This document shows positions 10,080 to 22,100 of a stretch of 64,000 nucleotides of DNA, piece after piece. The first letter of the stretch is position 1; every line of letters begins with the position of its first letter. A program made the position numbers and the translations under genes. Origin of the DNA: Ooceraea biroi. Its lineage: Eukaryota; Arthropoda; Insecta; Hymenoptera; Formicidae. Where the stretch lies: NCBI RefSeq assembly GCF_003672135.1, contig NC_039511.1, positions 13,852,464 through 13,916,463 of the forward strand. Direction: 5' to 3'. Under the pieces are notes generated by a model. That model saw nothing but the letters and a program-made list of their open reading frames with translations, was not told the origin of the DNA and made no database searches.

Positions 10080-13000
10080 CTACCGCTTGTAACGTCCTTT
10101 TATTAACTGCAATGCCTTTGCCATGAGCGGCGCTTTAGTTTTCTTCATGTTGGATGCTGTCAAAAATAATAATTTATCATAAAATAGATTATAAAGCGAA
10201 TAAGTCATTAAAATACGATCAAGTTAAAATAAAAAATTTTTAATATCAGAATTGTGTAAGAAGTTCATAATATGATAGTACAATTAAATATTGCCAGCAA
10301 TATTAGTAATAAGTAATGTAGCAATAAAGTAAAGAACTAACAAGGTTCTCAAATCGAGAGAAAGGTACTCGCGTAAAAGGCTTTAAAATGTGTAAAATTA
10401 GCGAAACGCATACTTACTTGATGCTTTAAATCGAGACATTGGCGGTGGTGGCACAGCGATATTCGTCGCATTAGTTGCACCACCACCGACTGCTAATCGT
10501 TTCTTTACACTGGACACAGTAGCAGGTGTGGCATTAGCTGTGCCGTATTTCGCCTGTTTTTTTAACACGTTCCGTGGTGGTTTCACGATGTTGTCCACGT
10601 ACGCGAGTTTCGTGGACCTCACTGGGACGGACTTGTCAATTGATTGCTTGATGTTTGCGGTGAGTGTCTTCAGTTTTGCCTCTCTCTCATCTAAGCAACG
10701 CTACGTAAAATTACAAGAATATAAGAATGGCATGTAAATAAGTTATTATATATAGTTTCAGCATACTTTTCAAAGGTATTTCTTCGTTACTGATTCAGTT
10801 GTTACTTACCATGTACATTTCGCGCCACGATTCCATTTCCTGTCTTACGTTCTTCTTGAACTCTCGATTACAATGAAACTGCCATAGCGTGTCTGTGTCT
10901 TCCATAAGATATGGATTGTGATGCTCTAGTATGAACAACTGATCAGGTGTAGCACGTTCCAGTACGGGCTTGAGGATGTCAAATGGTACGCCACCGGTGA
11001 ATTCGAGCGCTGCAAATATTTATTATATTATTGAAGGATATTAAGATTGAGAAAAAATTTTGTCAATTTAGTAAGATTGACCAAGTTTTCATTCGATGAA
11101 TTCTGTTTCAATGTAATTCGAGTATTGGTACCAACACGTAATATATAATATAATCAATTTTACATGAATAATAGAAAGAAGTACTCACCATCAATATTTT
11201 CTATCAATATTCTAATACACATATCGTACAACGTCGGTACACTCGTATAACCGACTTTGTTACCAGAGTATACCTTTGTCCTGAAATCCATTAATCCATC
11301 GGAATAAACGATATAATAACTTTTTCACAGCAAAAAAAATTTTATTTAAATGTTGGATAAATGGATAACTACCTTTGATTTTTTACGTAAATGATTTCAT
11401 CAGCAACTTTAATTTCTTCTTTGCGATGAATAGGATTAATATAGGGCAATGGTTTGTAATTCGGGCTAATTTCAGGTAATGTAGACACTAGATCCACGCT
11501 CAATGGTTCGAGCTTCACATTGGATGACAAAAGTGATAGTGACTGTAAATCAAGTTTTTGATTAGTAGAATTATTTCTGACAGAGATAATAGAAGAGAAA
11601 TATAATAGAAAAGCGAATTATATATATATACGTTTGGACTGTCATCACATTCTGGCTCGGTCTTAATCACTGGCAGTTTTCTGTTATTAATTGGCGGCGA
11701 CGTCGGCTCTGTTTTGATGAGCTTACTGGAATTCAGATTGGGTGAGATAGTGTGACGTCTTCTTGATGGCTGAGGCATGGTGCACATACCGAGTGCTTCT
11801 GCAAAGCTTGCACCTGAGAGAAGAAAAATTCAGAACATGTCGCTGCCGTCTATAGTAATTATTGTGTATATTAATTGAATTAAAATGTATTTATTTTATA
11901 GATTGTTTAAAAAGTAATATTATATATCTTTAACATAAATTTTAACAGTTTGGCTTACGGTTTGGAGCCGCAGAATCAAAATGAAAAAACTAACCTCAAC
12001 CTGGAAGCTAAACCTGATAGCGCGAAAGCCTCAAATATTTAACATAAATTTTCTAGAGATAAATATATAAACTTCTAAAAATATAAAAAATAATATTGAA
12101 TTTTTGTTGGCTTGTGCAAAAGTGTTTTTTAAAATAAATGATTTAGTTTAAGTAATTGAATTATAAAACTTCTTTTTTTAATTATATGCTCTAAATACTT
12201 TCATATAATATAATTTTGTAAAAATTACGATCACGGTTTGAATGCACTTATTATTTGTTTTAACATACTATTATTTATTTTCCACGAACTTAAAGGAGTT
12301 TTTTCATATGCAAAGATTTAGATAAACATATGTCAATTATTCAGGATAACATTCTAAATGACGTATAAATTCCTTCTCTCACAACACTATTAAAAAGTTA
12401 TGTACTCATTTATAAAGCTTTTGGATTTTGCTTTCTATAGTTTTCAAATTTATCCTGAACAAACATTCAATCTGTAAGAAGGTAAAGAAAAAAAGATGTA
12501 AAACTTTGATTAAAAAATATAATCTACTTTATTATAATTTATGAAATAAATATTTAATTAAGAACGAAAATAAAGAATAAAAATCTTAAAAAGAGTTTGC
12601 TTGAATTGAAAATGTATAGTCGTGCATGTCAAGAACATCAATTACACACATATGCATGCACAATTAAATTCCTGATATAATGAAACCACCACTAATAAGA
12701 AAGAATAAATAGGAATAAAGTGATCTATTATTTTTTTCAATATATATATATATATATATTGAAAAAATTCAATGTATATGCATACCAGAATTACAATCTA
12801 TTCCCTCATCGCCATTCATTTCTTGCATTAATCTCATCTTTGTCTCTTTCTTCTTTTCGTCTCTTTCCTTATCGTCCTTGCGCTCTTTCTTCTGATTCTT
12901 GTCCTTATTCTTATCATAATCTTTATTGCTAGAAGAACTGGAAGCTTTCGATTTGGAAAGTTCCTTCCTAGAATGTTGACTGGAATCCTTCTTCGTATCA

Positions 13001-14411
13001 GATTTTTTGTGACTTGTGTGTTCCTCCTTTTTATATTTTGACTTTTCACTGCTGTCCTTTGTTTTATTACTCGACTGCTTTGACCTAGATTTGTTGGAAC
13101 TAGTGGAACTTTTGGATTTCTCTTCCGCCTCTCGTTTAACACTCTGTTTATCTTTATCAGTAGGTTCTTCTTTCACTTTAATTTTCTCTATCTGAATATT
13201 GGAAGAGTTGAGACGAGAATCACTTTTTCCGGACACGGACAACTGAGATTTTTCATTATCACTTTTGCTAGTTGATGACTTTCTTTTTTTGATTTCCTTT
13301 TTGGAGGAATCAAAGCTGTCTTGCTTTCTTTTCTTGTTATTCTCCTTATTAACCTCAGTTATCTTATCGTTAATCATTTTGGAATCATCCATTTTGCTAT
13401 ATTTTGTCACACTGTTGGCTTCTTCCAGTTTTAAGCTGTTATCATTGCTCTTGGACTCTTTAGGTTTTTTATCATTCCTTGAATGGTGTTTGGAAGAATG
13501 TCTATTCTTTTCAGGTTTTTCATGCTTCTCTTCCTCAGATTTTAACTTTGATAAATGCACCGTGCTATGATTTGCAAAGGACTCACTTTTAGTCTCTTTA
13601 TATTTATGCATATGCTTTAATTCTGATGATTGATTATGTAAAGAAGACATATTTTCTTCTGTATTCTCTAACTTTGGTGATATACGATTATCACTGTGAT
13701 CTTCAGGAACATCGGGTATACAAGCTTCTTCTTCTTCTCCGTCACTACTGTCTTCATCCGCTACCATAACCTTCCATTTAAACACTAGAGCCTTAGCGGC
13801 ATCACCCACATTACCATCATATTTTCTTAAGCTGTTCACAGTCCTTCCTACTCCAGTTTCTTGAAGGTGCTGTACTGTCACTGGTAGTTTGTACAATTTT
13901 GAAATATAATGCAAGATCTGAAAACAGATAAAAAAATCCATATATTGTATCGGATTATGAGATCTTAAAACTGACTTCTCATTGTTCAATAAAAATGCGA
14001 AAATTTATACAAAATGTTTCCTATAAGTTATCCTTAATATCCAAAAAAAACATTTAATATTTAGTAAAAATTTAATTTCAATATTATTTAGGTTTTTCAT
14101 GCATCATCGTGTTATCATTACTAGGTATCATTAAAAAGTATCATCACGTCAACAATTTCGAAGATTGTAATAATGAGACAGCAACTTTTAATTTGCTAAT
14201 GAAATTTGCAAGAGTAATATTAACACGTTTAAATGGGAAGATGCGAAGTGCTCCTAGGTTATGATATCGTTGACAGCTAAGTATTATGTATAAAAATTAT
14301 AAAACACGAATTTTTTGCAGAGTTATTACGTTGTTAACATACCCGATCCTCATCATCGCAGCATTTCTCTAAATTTCGTTGGCAATGCCGAATTTTATCA
14401 ATAACAGACAT
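10080..14411 (-). CDS. EloA: Elongin A, transcription elongation factor and ubiquitin-ligase adaptor
   Basis: Large subunit of the nuclear elongin complex. It stimulates RNA polymerase II elongation and, with elongins B/C, cullin and Rbx, targets stalled polymerase. Eight exons in transcription order: 14343-14411, 12786-13917, 11632-11813, 11373-11542, 11189-11280, 10810-11009, 10418-10700 and 10080-10156, all in phase, 734 aa (human about 772). Residues 24-75 form the TFIIS N-terminal domain (ISKLYKLPVTVQHLQETGVG, RTVNSLRKYDG). Residues 80-395 are a Lys/Ser/Glu-rich linker. KTEP motifs follow in exon 3. Residues 534-543 match the elongin B/C box (TLYDMCIRIL, pattern TLxxxCxxxL). Next come GGVPFDILKPVLERATPDQL and ESWREMYMRCLDE, and the C-terminus APLMAKALQLIKGRYKR. 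All conserved blocks are present and there are no breaks. Confidence 0.95.
14343..14411 (-). CDS. EloA: Elongin A, coding exon 1
   Basis: 23 codons starting MSVIDKIRHCQRN, ending in phase 0 at a GTATGT donor (minus strand). It is separated by a 425-base intron from exon 2, which resumes ILHYISKLYKLP. The start is the only ATG in the frame before an upstream stop-rich region, and fits the short lead before the TFIIS N-terminal domain. Confidence 0.8.
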
Positions 14412-14638
14412 GTTGTGACTGCCAACTGCTTACAAAAACGTCGATGGCAAAGCCAACGTACATTAACGTGAATACGAGTGTAGAAGGTCAACTTCGCACA
14501 CAAAAGTACACACACGCAAAACGATACATGCGATATGACCTTTGCACGTCGAACTGTATACTCGGCGCCGTTAATAGTTTTTAGATTCAGTTGAAGAACT
14601 TTAAACTTTTTCGCGTCTAGATGATTGTGCATCATGAC

Positions 14639-14911
14639 TCAGCTGGGCTGCGTTCCAAAACTCTACTTTGAGTAGCGGGATTACCTCTACTTCCGTTGGA
14701 GTGAGAAAGATAGAAGAGTGAGATTATGGCAGAGAACGCGACGTAAGCGCTCAAGGCAGAGAAAAACGTAAACGTATATCGCGTATATGGTATATGGTTT
14801 TTCTCTGCCTTGAATTACATTACGACGTAAGCGCTTACGTCGCGTTCTCTGCCATAGGCCTAAGAGAGAAGGAGAGCACCCGGGTAGAATTTGGAACGCA
14901 ATCCCTGCTGG
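14639..14911. mobile_element. fold-back MITE-like element C
   Basis: Outer ends share GCGTTCCAAA(A/T)(C)TCTAC in opposite orientations (from about 14639 and up to 14911). Inner arms are TGGCAGAGAACGCGACGTAAG at about 14727 and its reverse complement ending about 14857, with a second nested pair around AAGGCAGAGAAAAAC. It lies about 230 bases upstream of the elongin A start codon. No coding potential. Confidence 0.7.
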
Positions 14912-14926
14912 ATATCATGGCTAGAG

Positions 14927-15146
14927 TTCCCCGGTAACCTCTCCCCTTATGGCGCGGTCCCATAATGGGTGCTTTCCAATTGCTTACACATCTTGACACA
15001 AAGGCATTTTATTGGCTATATATTATCTAAAACATCTTACAAGATAATACATGTATAGCCAATAAAATGCTTTTGTGTTAAGATGTGTAAGCAATTGGAA
15101 AGCACCCATTATGGGACGCGCCATAAGGGGGGAGGTTACCGGGGAA
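14927..15146. mobile_element. fold-back element D, long near-perfect palindrome
   Basis: Left arm TTCCCCGGTAACCT... from 14927 to about 15030; right arm is its reverse complement, ending at 15146. Arms of about 95-100 bases with only isolated differences (for example GCGCGGTCCC against GGGACGCGCC), and a loop of about 25 bases. It is directly adjacent to element C and has no gene. Confidence 0.8.
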
Positions 15147-17054
15147 TTGATTTTTCGATTGGTTCGCTATATCACCGACGAGATATTTTTAAAGACCAGC
15201 AGCTTTACGGGGATCGCGTGATCGTAAAAAGGGTCCGAAGGTAATTGAAGATCGCTGACATACCGACCGTTTTGAATATACCGAAAGTAACTGTATATAT
15301 TATTTTACAAATTTAATTGTTAGTAACATGAATAATACTATCTTTCTAATCTAAATGATTGAATAAAACGAAAAAATAATGAAAAATAGGAATTTTAGTA
15401 ACATATATATAATATCGAACAGAAATATATTTGAAAACGATCGATAATATCAGCGTCGGTGCCAGCAGCCTTACGGGGATTCGCGTTTTGAAATATATTT
15501 CTGTTACTTGATGAAGTATCGAATTCATAGAAAGAAGTTCTCTTATCTTATAAACATTTTCAGGAGTCTATACTTTACATATAATTCTTGGATCTAATTC
15601 TACCTCTGTTGAGTTTAGCAACACGATATTCATTTAAGGCAAATGGATTGCCAGGATATAGGCGTTGGAAAGAGAAGTTGGTTCCAAGAAATTTCATAAC
15701 GAATCTGTACTGTTTTTGATTGATAAATATTGCAAATACATGTAGCAAAAAGGCAACTTTCGATAAAAACAACTTTCTGAAAATCATGAAAATAATATAA
15801 TATAATATCTGATATTATTATAGAAATATATAATGTGAACGCATGTTTACAATAAATGAGCTCTCTAAAAATTTATCTTTTGATCTCTAATATGTTAATT
15901 TCTAATAATTGATATTGTTTAATGTTATATGTTATTTAATATTTTTTTATTTTATTGTACTAGTAATGAGGAACATATATTAATTGTACAATGTATTTAA
16001 GATATCTTTATATTATTATAATTTTTATTCAACATCATATCCTATAAATATATAAAATGTTAAAATAATTATATTATTTTATTACTCTTAAACAAAAAAG
16101 AGATACGACACGTCGATTACGTTAGTGCCTCGAGGAAATAATTATATATTTATACGTTTCAGGATGAACTGTTTCGTTTTTACTGTGGATTCGTTGAAAC
16201 GAAGCATACGTTTATACGCAACTTGTTGTTCTGTGACGTTGATATATGTCCTTCACCGTGTTTGCGAAACTACATGACTTTTTCTCATATCATTCCGATG
16301 ACATCCTAAGATGACTTCTGACGTTTAGTTTTACGTATCTAACGAGGCTTTTGATCAGTAGTTTTTCGATAATGTTAGATATAGCAGCAATGTTTAGGTA
16401 AATTAAAAATTGTATCATGACATTTTCTTATCCAATTATGCACTGGCATTGGAGTTTTTTAAAACAAAGATTTATCTGTGTCATTCTTATGATTTCTGGA
16501 CGGCCTTTAACTTCGATCAACGAAAAGAGGGAATCCGCGGAGGGGAGAGACGGGTCTCTCTCTCATTCCAGTCCTTTGATTAAAACAAAATCATACTTTC
16601 TTAAATATTTTCAATAGTGTCTTGTTGTTCAGTAGTATCTTTTCATTATACACCTATTTAGTTTCATATATTACACATCGCTGCGAGTGTCTTATCGGAG
16701 AAACTTGATTGATTTTACTACAGGAGCAGAGTGACAAAAGAAAGAGTTAGAATCTAAATGACTTCTGTGATTTAGATAAATCATATGTGCCGAGCATATA
16801 AGAAATAGTATGGGAGATCTATTATCGAAATAATAAAACTATATGTAGCAATAACTAATGAGACATGCATTAGCATGCACGCAACCTGTAAGGAAATGAA
16901 CAATAAAACCATATGCTCTATGTGCTTCAAGTTTAATTAAGTGCGTGTCAGAGAGACATTATGAAAATATTTTCAGTTTTATGCGCAATATATTTATATA
17001 TTGTAACAAAAGTTTGTAGCGTTATTGTAATGAAATTCCAAGACAAAATTATTA
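15147..17054. other. AT-rich spacer between divergent genes
   Basis: Apart from the small hairpin at 15418-15504, I see no gene. Short open frames near 16417-16617 and 16961-17161 have no recognisable similarity; the latter runs into the palindrome that starts at 17055. Confidence 0.5.
15418..15504. repeat. 20-bp stem-loop with 45-base loop
   Basis: CAGAAATATATTTGAAAACG at 15419-15438 pairs with the reverse complement at about 15484-15503 with one mismatch. The loop carries CCAGCAGCCTTACGGGGA, which also occurs with one change near 15198. It could be a small MITE remnant or a hairpin RNA; no evidence decides. Confidence 0.6.
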
Positions 17055-17641
17055 TATACAGGGTGGCCCATTTTAATTTATACAGTCGATTTTTTAAAAA
17101 ACTAAAAGAGATACGAAAAAATGTTTCAGACAGACATGTCACGATTTCGAGGGGGACATAAGATGATACCATTGGTTTGACCTTGAATAGTCGTTTGAAG
17201 GTCACGCGAAGATCACCTTCAATTTCTTAAATTGAAACCCCAACTTTTTATTGCAGATTCTTATTCTCCATCGAAAAGTAAGTAACTTTTGTCTGAAACA
17301 TTTTTCCGAAAAATGTCATCTTATGTCCTTAAAATGATCTTCAAGATGAGTTTTGAGGACATTTTAAGGACATAAGATGACATTTTTCGGAAAAATGTTT
17401 CAGACAAAAGTTACTTACTTTTCGATGGAGAATAAGAATCTGCAATAAAAAGTTGGGGTTTCAATTTAAGAAATTGAAGGTGATCTTCGCGTGACCTTCA
17501 AACGACTATTCAAGGTCAAACCAATGGTATCATCTTATGTCCCCCTCGAAATCGTGACATGTCTGTCTGAAACATTTTTTCGTATCTCTTTTAGTTTTTT
17601 AAAAAATCGACTGTATAAATTAAAATGGGCCACCCTGTATA
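17055..17641. mobile_element. 587-bp palindromic element with TACAGGGTGGCCCA ends
   Basis: Nearly the whole stretch is one inverted repeat. The left arm begins TATACAGGGTGGCCCATTTT at 17055, and the right arm is its reverse complement, ending at 17641. Arms are about 285 bases with very few mismatches and a short centre near 17340-17360. The element has no transposase. Its terminal CAGGGTG(G/T)CCC resembles the ends of the element at 61722-62679, suggesting the same superfamily (inference). TA lies at both outer edges. Confidence 0.85.
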
Positions 17642-19006
17642 AGGCCGGTGTTTAAAAAAACGCATTATATAATAAGGCATTACTGCAAAGATACATTTAA
17701 TGCGAAAAAATGTTTACTAATTCAATCGGATTAATGATAAAAGATATCCTTAACATTAACAAAAAGTTCGTGTACACTCGATGATCTAAATTAATTTTGA
17801 TTAATAAAAATATATAAAAATATATATATAAAAAAATACATTATATTAAGTAGCTTTAAGGTAAACATTATCCCATCTAAATTTTATCGTGATAATATGT
17901 ATTCGAAACGTTGGGAAATTGTCTTCGCTTAAATTCGTGGCGGTGAAAAAATGCAAAGCATCGAGCGTATCCGTATGGACATGGGCGAAATCGATATTTC
18001 CGCTAAATCAGCGGAATCGATGAGCGATTTTCAAGCACTCGACGCTCGTTGCTCGTGTCAGAGTTTACATTCGGTTTACATTTCCCTACCACTGGCACTC
18101 GATGGGCACTCGGTGGGTATCTGGTGGGCACCTGGTGGTCTCTACTAGCAGCGGCATTACTTCGCGGCACTATCTCCTCGTTCGCTATTCGTCAGATCGT
18201 GGACCGCGCGCGTGCATCCAAACGTCGGGCCCGTCTCGCCTTCCCTCTTGATCTGCTTCTCCTTCGTTCATCTTCCTCTCGTCTTCGCCCTCTCTTCCTC
18301 CCTCTCTTCCTTCCTATCTACGTCATTTTCTCCCTCGATCAGACAATCCGTGCTTCTCTCTTTTTCTTCCTCTCTATGATAATTCCTTTTCTCTTTTCTG
18401 CATACACTGAGATCTCGCGAATTAAAAAGGGGGCCGCGACTGCTCGCCAGGATTCATCCGCGGGGAAGCAACAAGTGATCTTCGCGCTGACGAGTGCGGA
18501 CGCGAGATTTTATTTGTGACTGATATTGGCTACTGAGACAAAATCAACATCTTGCTTTCATCAAAAATAGAGACGAACGAATCAAATGCGGAACAAATCG
18601 TGTGATCATCGATAGAGAGTGAGCTTTTAACGAGGGAGAACGGTGGTTGTGAGTTCTCGTTCGTTTGCCAATTGCGTATGGATAAATTGATAAATTTCAT
18701 GTTCGATACCCTGGACATTTCGATCAATCTCAATCTGGCAAAGTTGTAAGAGGTATCGAAGAAGAGAGAGAAACATCTAAATCGGTATATCAAATATCTG
18801 TGTAACGACTTTTAAATAATAAATAATTGTGAGTTCTGAGAATTGAGAATATCAGGCCTCATGCCTGATCAAAACGCACAAATTGCACCCGATATACAGC
18901 AAACTATTAGAGAAACTTGTCCGGTGTCTCTTTCGCCGCTCTTCCCACTCTCTTTCTCGGAGAGCTTGTTGTGAGTTACATAAAGAAGGATTTTACTGAT
19001 CAGTTA
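17642..19006 (+). promoter_or_regulatory. 5' flank and likely leader of the CD36-family gene
   Basis: More GC-rich than its surroundings between about 17940 and 18500. A tract from about 18236 to 18345 is almost wholly pyrimidine on the plus strand. Several short upstream ATGs are present. Position just before the first coding exon makes promoter or 5' leader function likely, but no TATA or initiator can be fixed. Confidence 0.4.
18236..18345 (+). repeat. pyrimidine-rich tract
   Basis: About 110 bases dominated by C and T (CTTCCTC, CCTCTCTTCC words) in the 5' flank of the CD36-family gene. Mirror-like purine/pyrimidine runs can adopt unusual structures and are common in promoters; no function is shown. 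Confidence 0.5.
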
Positions 19007-19100
19007 ATGAACCCGGCTATACACGCACTCCAAGAACGTTCAACGACGCCGACGACGACGACGACTGCGACGACGAGGACAACGGCTGGATCGGCATTAT
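19007..19100 (+). CDS. CD36-family gene, proposed coding exon 1
   Basis: Starts MNPAIHALQERS and runs into a low-complexity tract made by a CGA/ACG triplet repeat (TTPTTTTTATTRTTAG). It ends in phase 1 at a TAT|GTAAGT donor. The leftover base joins the next exon at 28713 to give Cys-Thr-Thr-Lys in an open frame. The frame is open back to a stop at 18908, and the ATG at 19007 is the first clear start. Evidence is splice phase and open frame only, so it could be leader sequence with translation starting at 29502. Confidence 0.55.
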
Positions 19101-22100
19101 GTAAGTAAATATAAATAATTTGTTATCTGAAAGCGACGAAGAATGTGGCCCAAGAACACGGTCACGTAATGCCGTAATACATGCATCGGGAAATCACTTT
19201 GCGCTGCAAGAGAAAAGTGACCTGCAGGAAACAAGTGTATCGAAAGCAGACTTGACCAAAACTCATTTCATACAATTTTACAAAATATATATATCAAAGT
19301 TTATGATCAAAAAATATATATTGTTATACGCTATATTAATATAGTGTTTCTGCTAAATTTCTTTCTTTTAATTTTTAATATATAACCAATAATATTCAAA
19401 ATTTAGACAAATATATACGAAAATATGGAAATGTGAAAGTTATAATATTTTTCGAATGGAAAACGATTAAAGTTTATCAATCAAGACAGTTGAAATTTTG
19501 GGCGCTCGATATGTTGAAATATTATATAGCATGTATTTAGTTATTTTTAATTTTGCATTATGTATATTTAATATTTAATTATGCAATGTCCAAAAATACT
19601 ACGTGTGAGAAAAAACAATTTTTCTTAAAATAAATTTCAATATTGTCAAAGAAGTTCTATTCAGAAACATGTTTGTTATACGACATTTCAACATACCTGA
19701 AAATTACAGCTCTATCATTAGTAAATTTTAATTGCCATTTTAATATAATTTCGACATTTCGGTATTAAAATGTTTGTCTGAGAATGTCATTGAATCTGTT
19801 CTTAAAATTGTTACCGAACGGTTCGGAACATCTTCTATATAGATAGATAGATAGATTGATTGATTGATTGATTGAGGGATAGATAAATAAATAATAATGT
19901 TATGTTATCTAGGCTTCTTAATTAATGCCATTAGATAATATGTTATGTATTATAATATAAAACGCCAAAAGTAATTATCGCATGAAATTTTAATATATTA
20001 TGATAATATATGATAATATTTACATGATATCTATTTACATGATACGTATCTTCTCACTCGAGGGATCGGTCCGCGCTATCCGTGCGAATCTCATTATTAT
20101 GCACTACGTCTGATTACGTATTTAAGATTACATCGGCTGGCTTGCGTCGATATGTACGGTGCATTTTAGCAACTCTTACATCCACTTTACTATTACTTTC
20201 TTCTTATGACCCTCATTTGTAAAAAGTCTGCTAAAATCATATAGAGGATACATCAGTTTTACAAATTTACAAAAATAAAAAATTTACAATTTTTACACAA
20301 ATTTACAAAAAAATTTAAGGAAATAAAAAATGTTTTTATATAAAAATTTTTAAGTCTGCAGTTTTTCTGAAGAAAGATTTTTGAAGTAAAACAGAAAAAA
20401 TGATACATTGTATTTGGTTCCGATGCATCGAGAATAAAATGAAATTAAAGATACATATGTATAAAGTTTTATATATTTATTGAGAGAGAGATAGAGAGAG
20501 AGAGAGATTATCTTAAACGAACTCGGATAATCCTTAAATTATGGTGTAATAGCATGTAAAATAACGGTTTTATATAGTGTATATGAAGTCTCAATAATGT
20601 GACCTGGATACATCTCGACACACTTAAGTTCACAGTGAATAAATTAGCTACAACAATTATAACGTAATATATCGCGAAATCTTTCATGCAAAAGAAAGTT
20701 ACGTATAATTTATTATCCGTAGAAGATTGATTATTAATATCATATTAAAAGCAAGCGTGTTACTTAACATTAACGGATCCAGTCGTGAAGCTTACACACT
20801 GACCGATTTCTCGTGTACCACTTAGAAACGTCGGAAACGAGTCCTTCGAGAAATGGAAATTTTGATCGATGCCACGTTTCCACAATAGCAAGATAAATTT
20901 CTGGCATATGCATTATTTAATGAAAAAAACAGGATTATTGTAGGAATCCTTTAATAATTTTTATTTCAATTTTAATTTTAGATTATACGATCCTCCGGTT
21001 CATGGAGTCGTGCATGCATTCTCAAAACTATCGAGCGCGTTCGTATAATAGTTGTAATCTAGGACGTTACGATCTTTGCTTTTCGTTTAAGATTAGCGAT
21101 AGATTGTTTTACGAAATGTGTATTCCTTGTTGATTGTAGCGCATATTTTAATTGGGATTTATCTTTTGAACTTTTCACCAATTAATGATTCAAATTACGA
21201 CTCTTTTGTCACGCACTAAAACGAGGCAACGTTTTAGCGAGCTATCTTTTTAATTACGTTTCAATCGTCCGTTATTGTGAAATTAACGATAGTTATTTTG
21301 CTTTGTCACTTGTTTGGAACCTAAGTGTGTATTTACGGCTTAATACCATCGAAAACATATTTATCAGGGCGATACTATTGAAATTATGACACGGATAAAA
21401 TTTTTATCGCATCTTTAGTGCCGTGTTGCTTCTCTTAGAGATGTTGGTGAACGCGATCCATTGACGTTTATTGATACTAGTTGCGAAAATTTAATATCAA
21501 GAGAGACCTCAAGGTTCCATATTAACAATAAGATTTCTTAGTATTTAAAATTAGATTTCTGATTCAACTTGGATTGCGTAAGGTTGGACGTATATTGGAT
21601 TTGTCCATAATTGTATTTTACATTATTTTGTTACTGTCATATTATTAAACGTTTTGAAACGTTGAGCTGTGTGTTGCGTCGCGTTTACCTGTTCTGCGGT
21701 AACGTGAAACGGTTAAAGCATTGAGCTGTTCGGCAATGCGGAACAAGTAATTCTAATCATTATTTTCCTCATTACTACATGCATTGTTCATATGTCGTCT
21801 TGCTATATCATTATTTGCATAGCAAATCAATTGTTTCCTTGAATAATTTTACGATTTCGGCGAATGTTGAGAAGTCAATAAACGGTGAATGTCTTTCCTC
21901 GAACACAATTCTTATGAGCTACTATCGCTTATCGTATATAAAGGAACCGCATCTAAGGAAAAGATCTGCATCACTATTGCCGAGTGTATTGTATTTTAAT
22001 ATCTGTTGGATTGATTTCGGAATTTGGAATATGCAACACCAATTAGCTGCATTTCAAAAGTTTATATTTTTGAACAGATTGCTAATAGCTAGTTTTTAGA

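Noticed and set aside
13265..13570. Plus-strand open frame of about 100 codons, hydrophobic and Ser/Phe/Leu-rich
   Set aside because: It is the antisense of the Lys/Ser/Glu-rich linker exon of elongin A.
15455..15480. Similarity of GGTGCCAGCAGCC to the conserved small-subunit rRNA 530 loop
   Set aside because: The match stops after about a dozen bases and no flanking rRNA sequence is present; it is part of a short local repeat.
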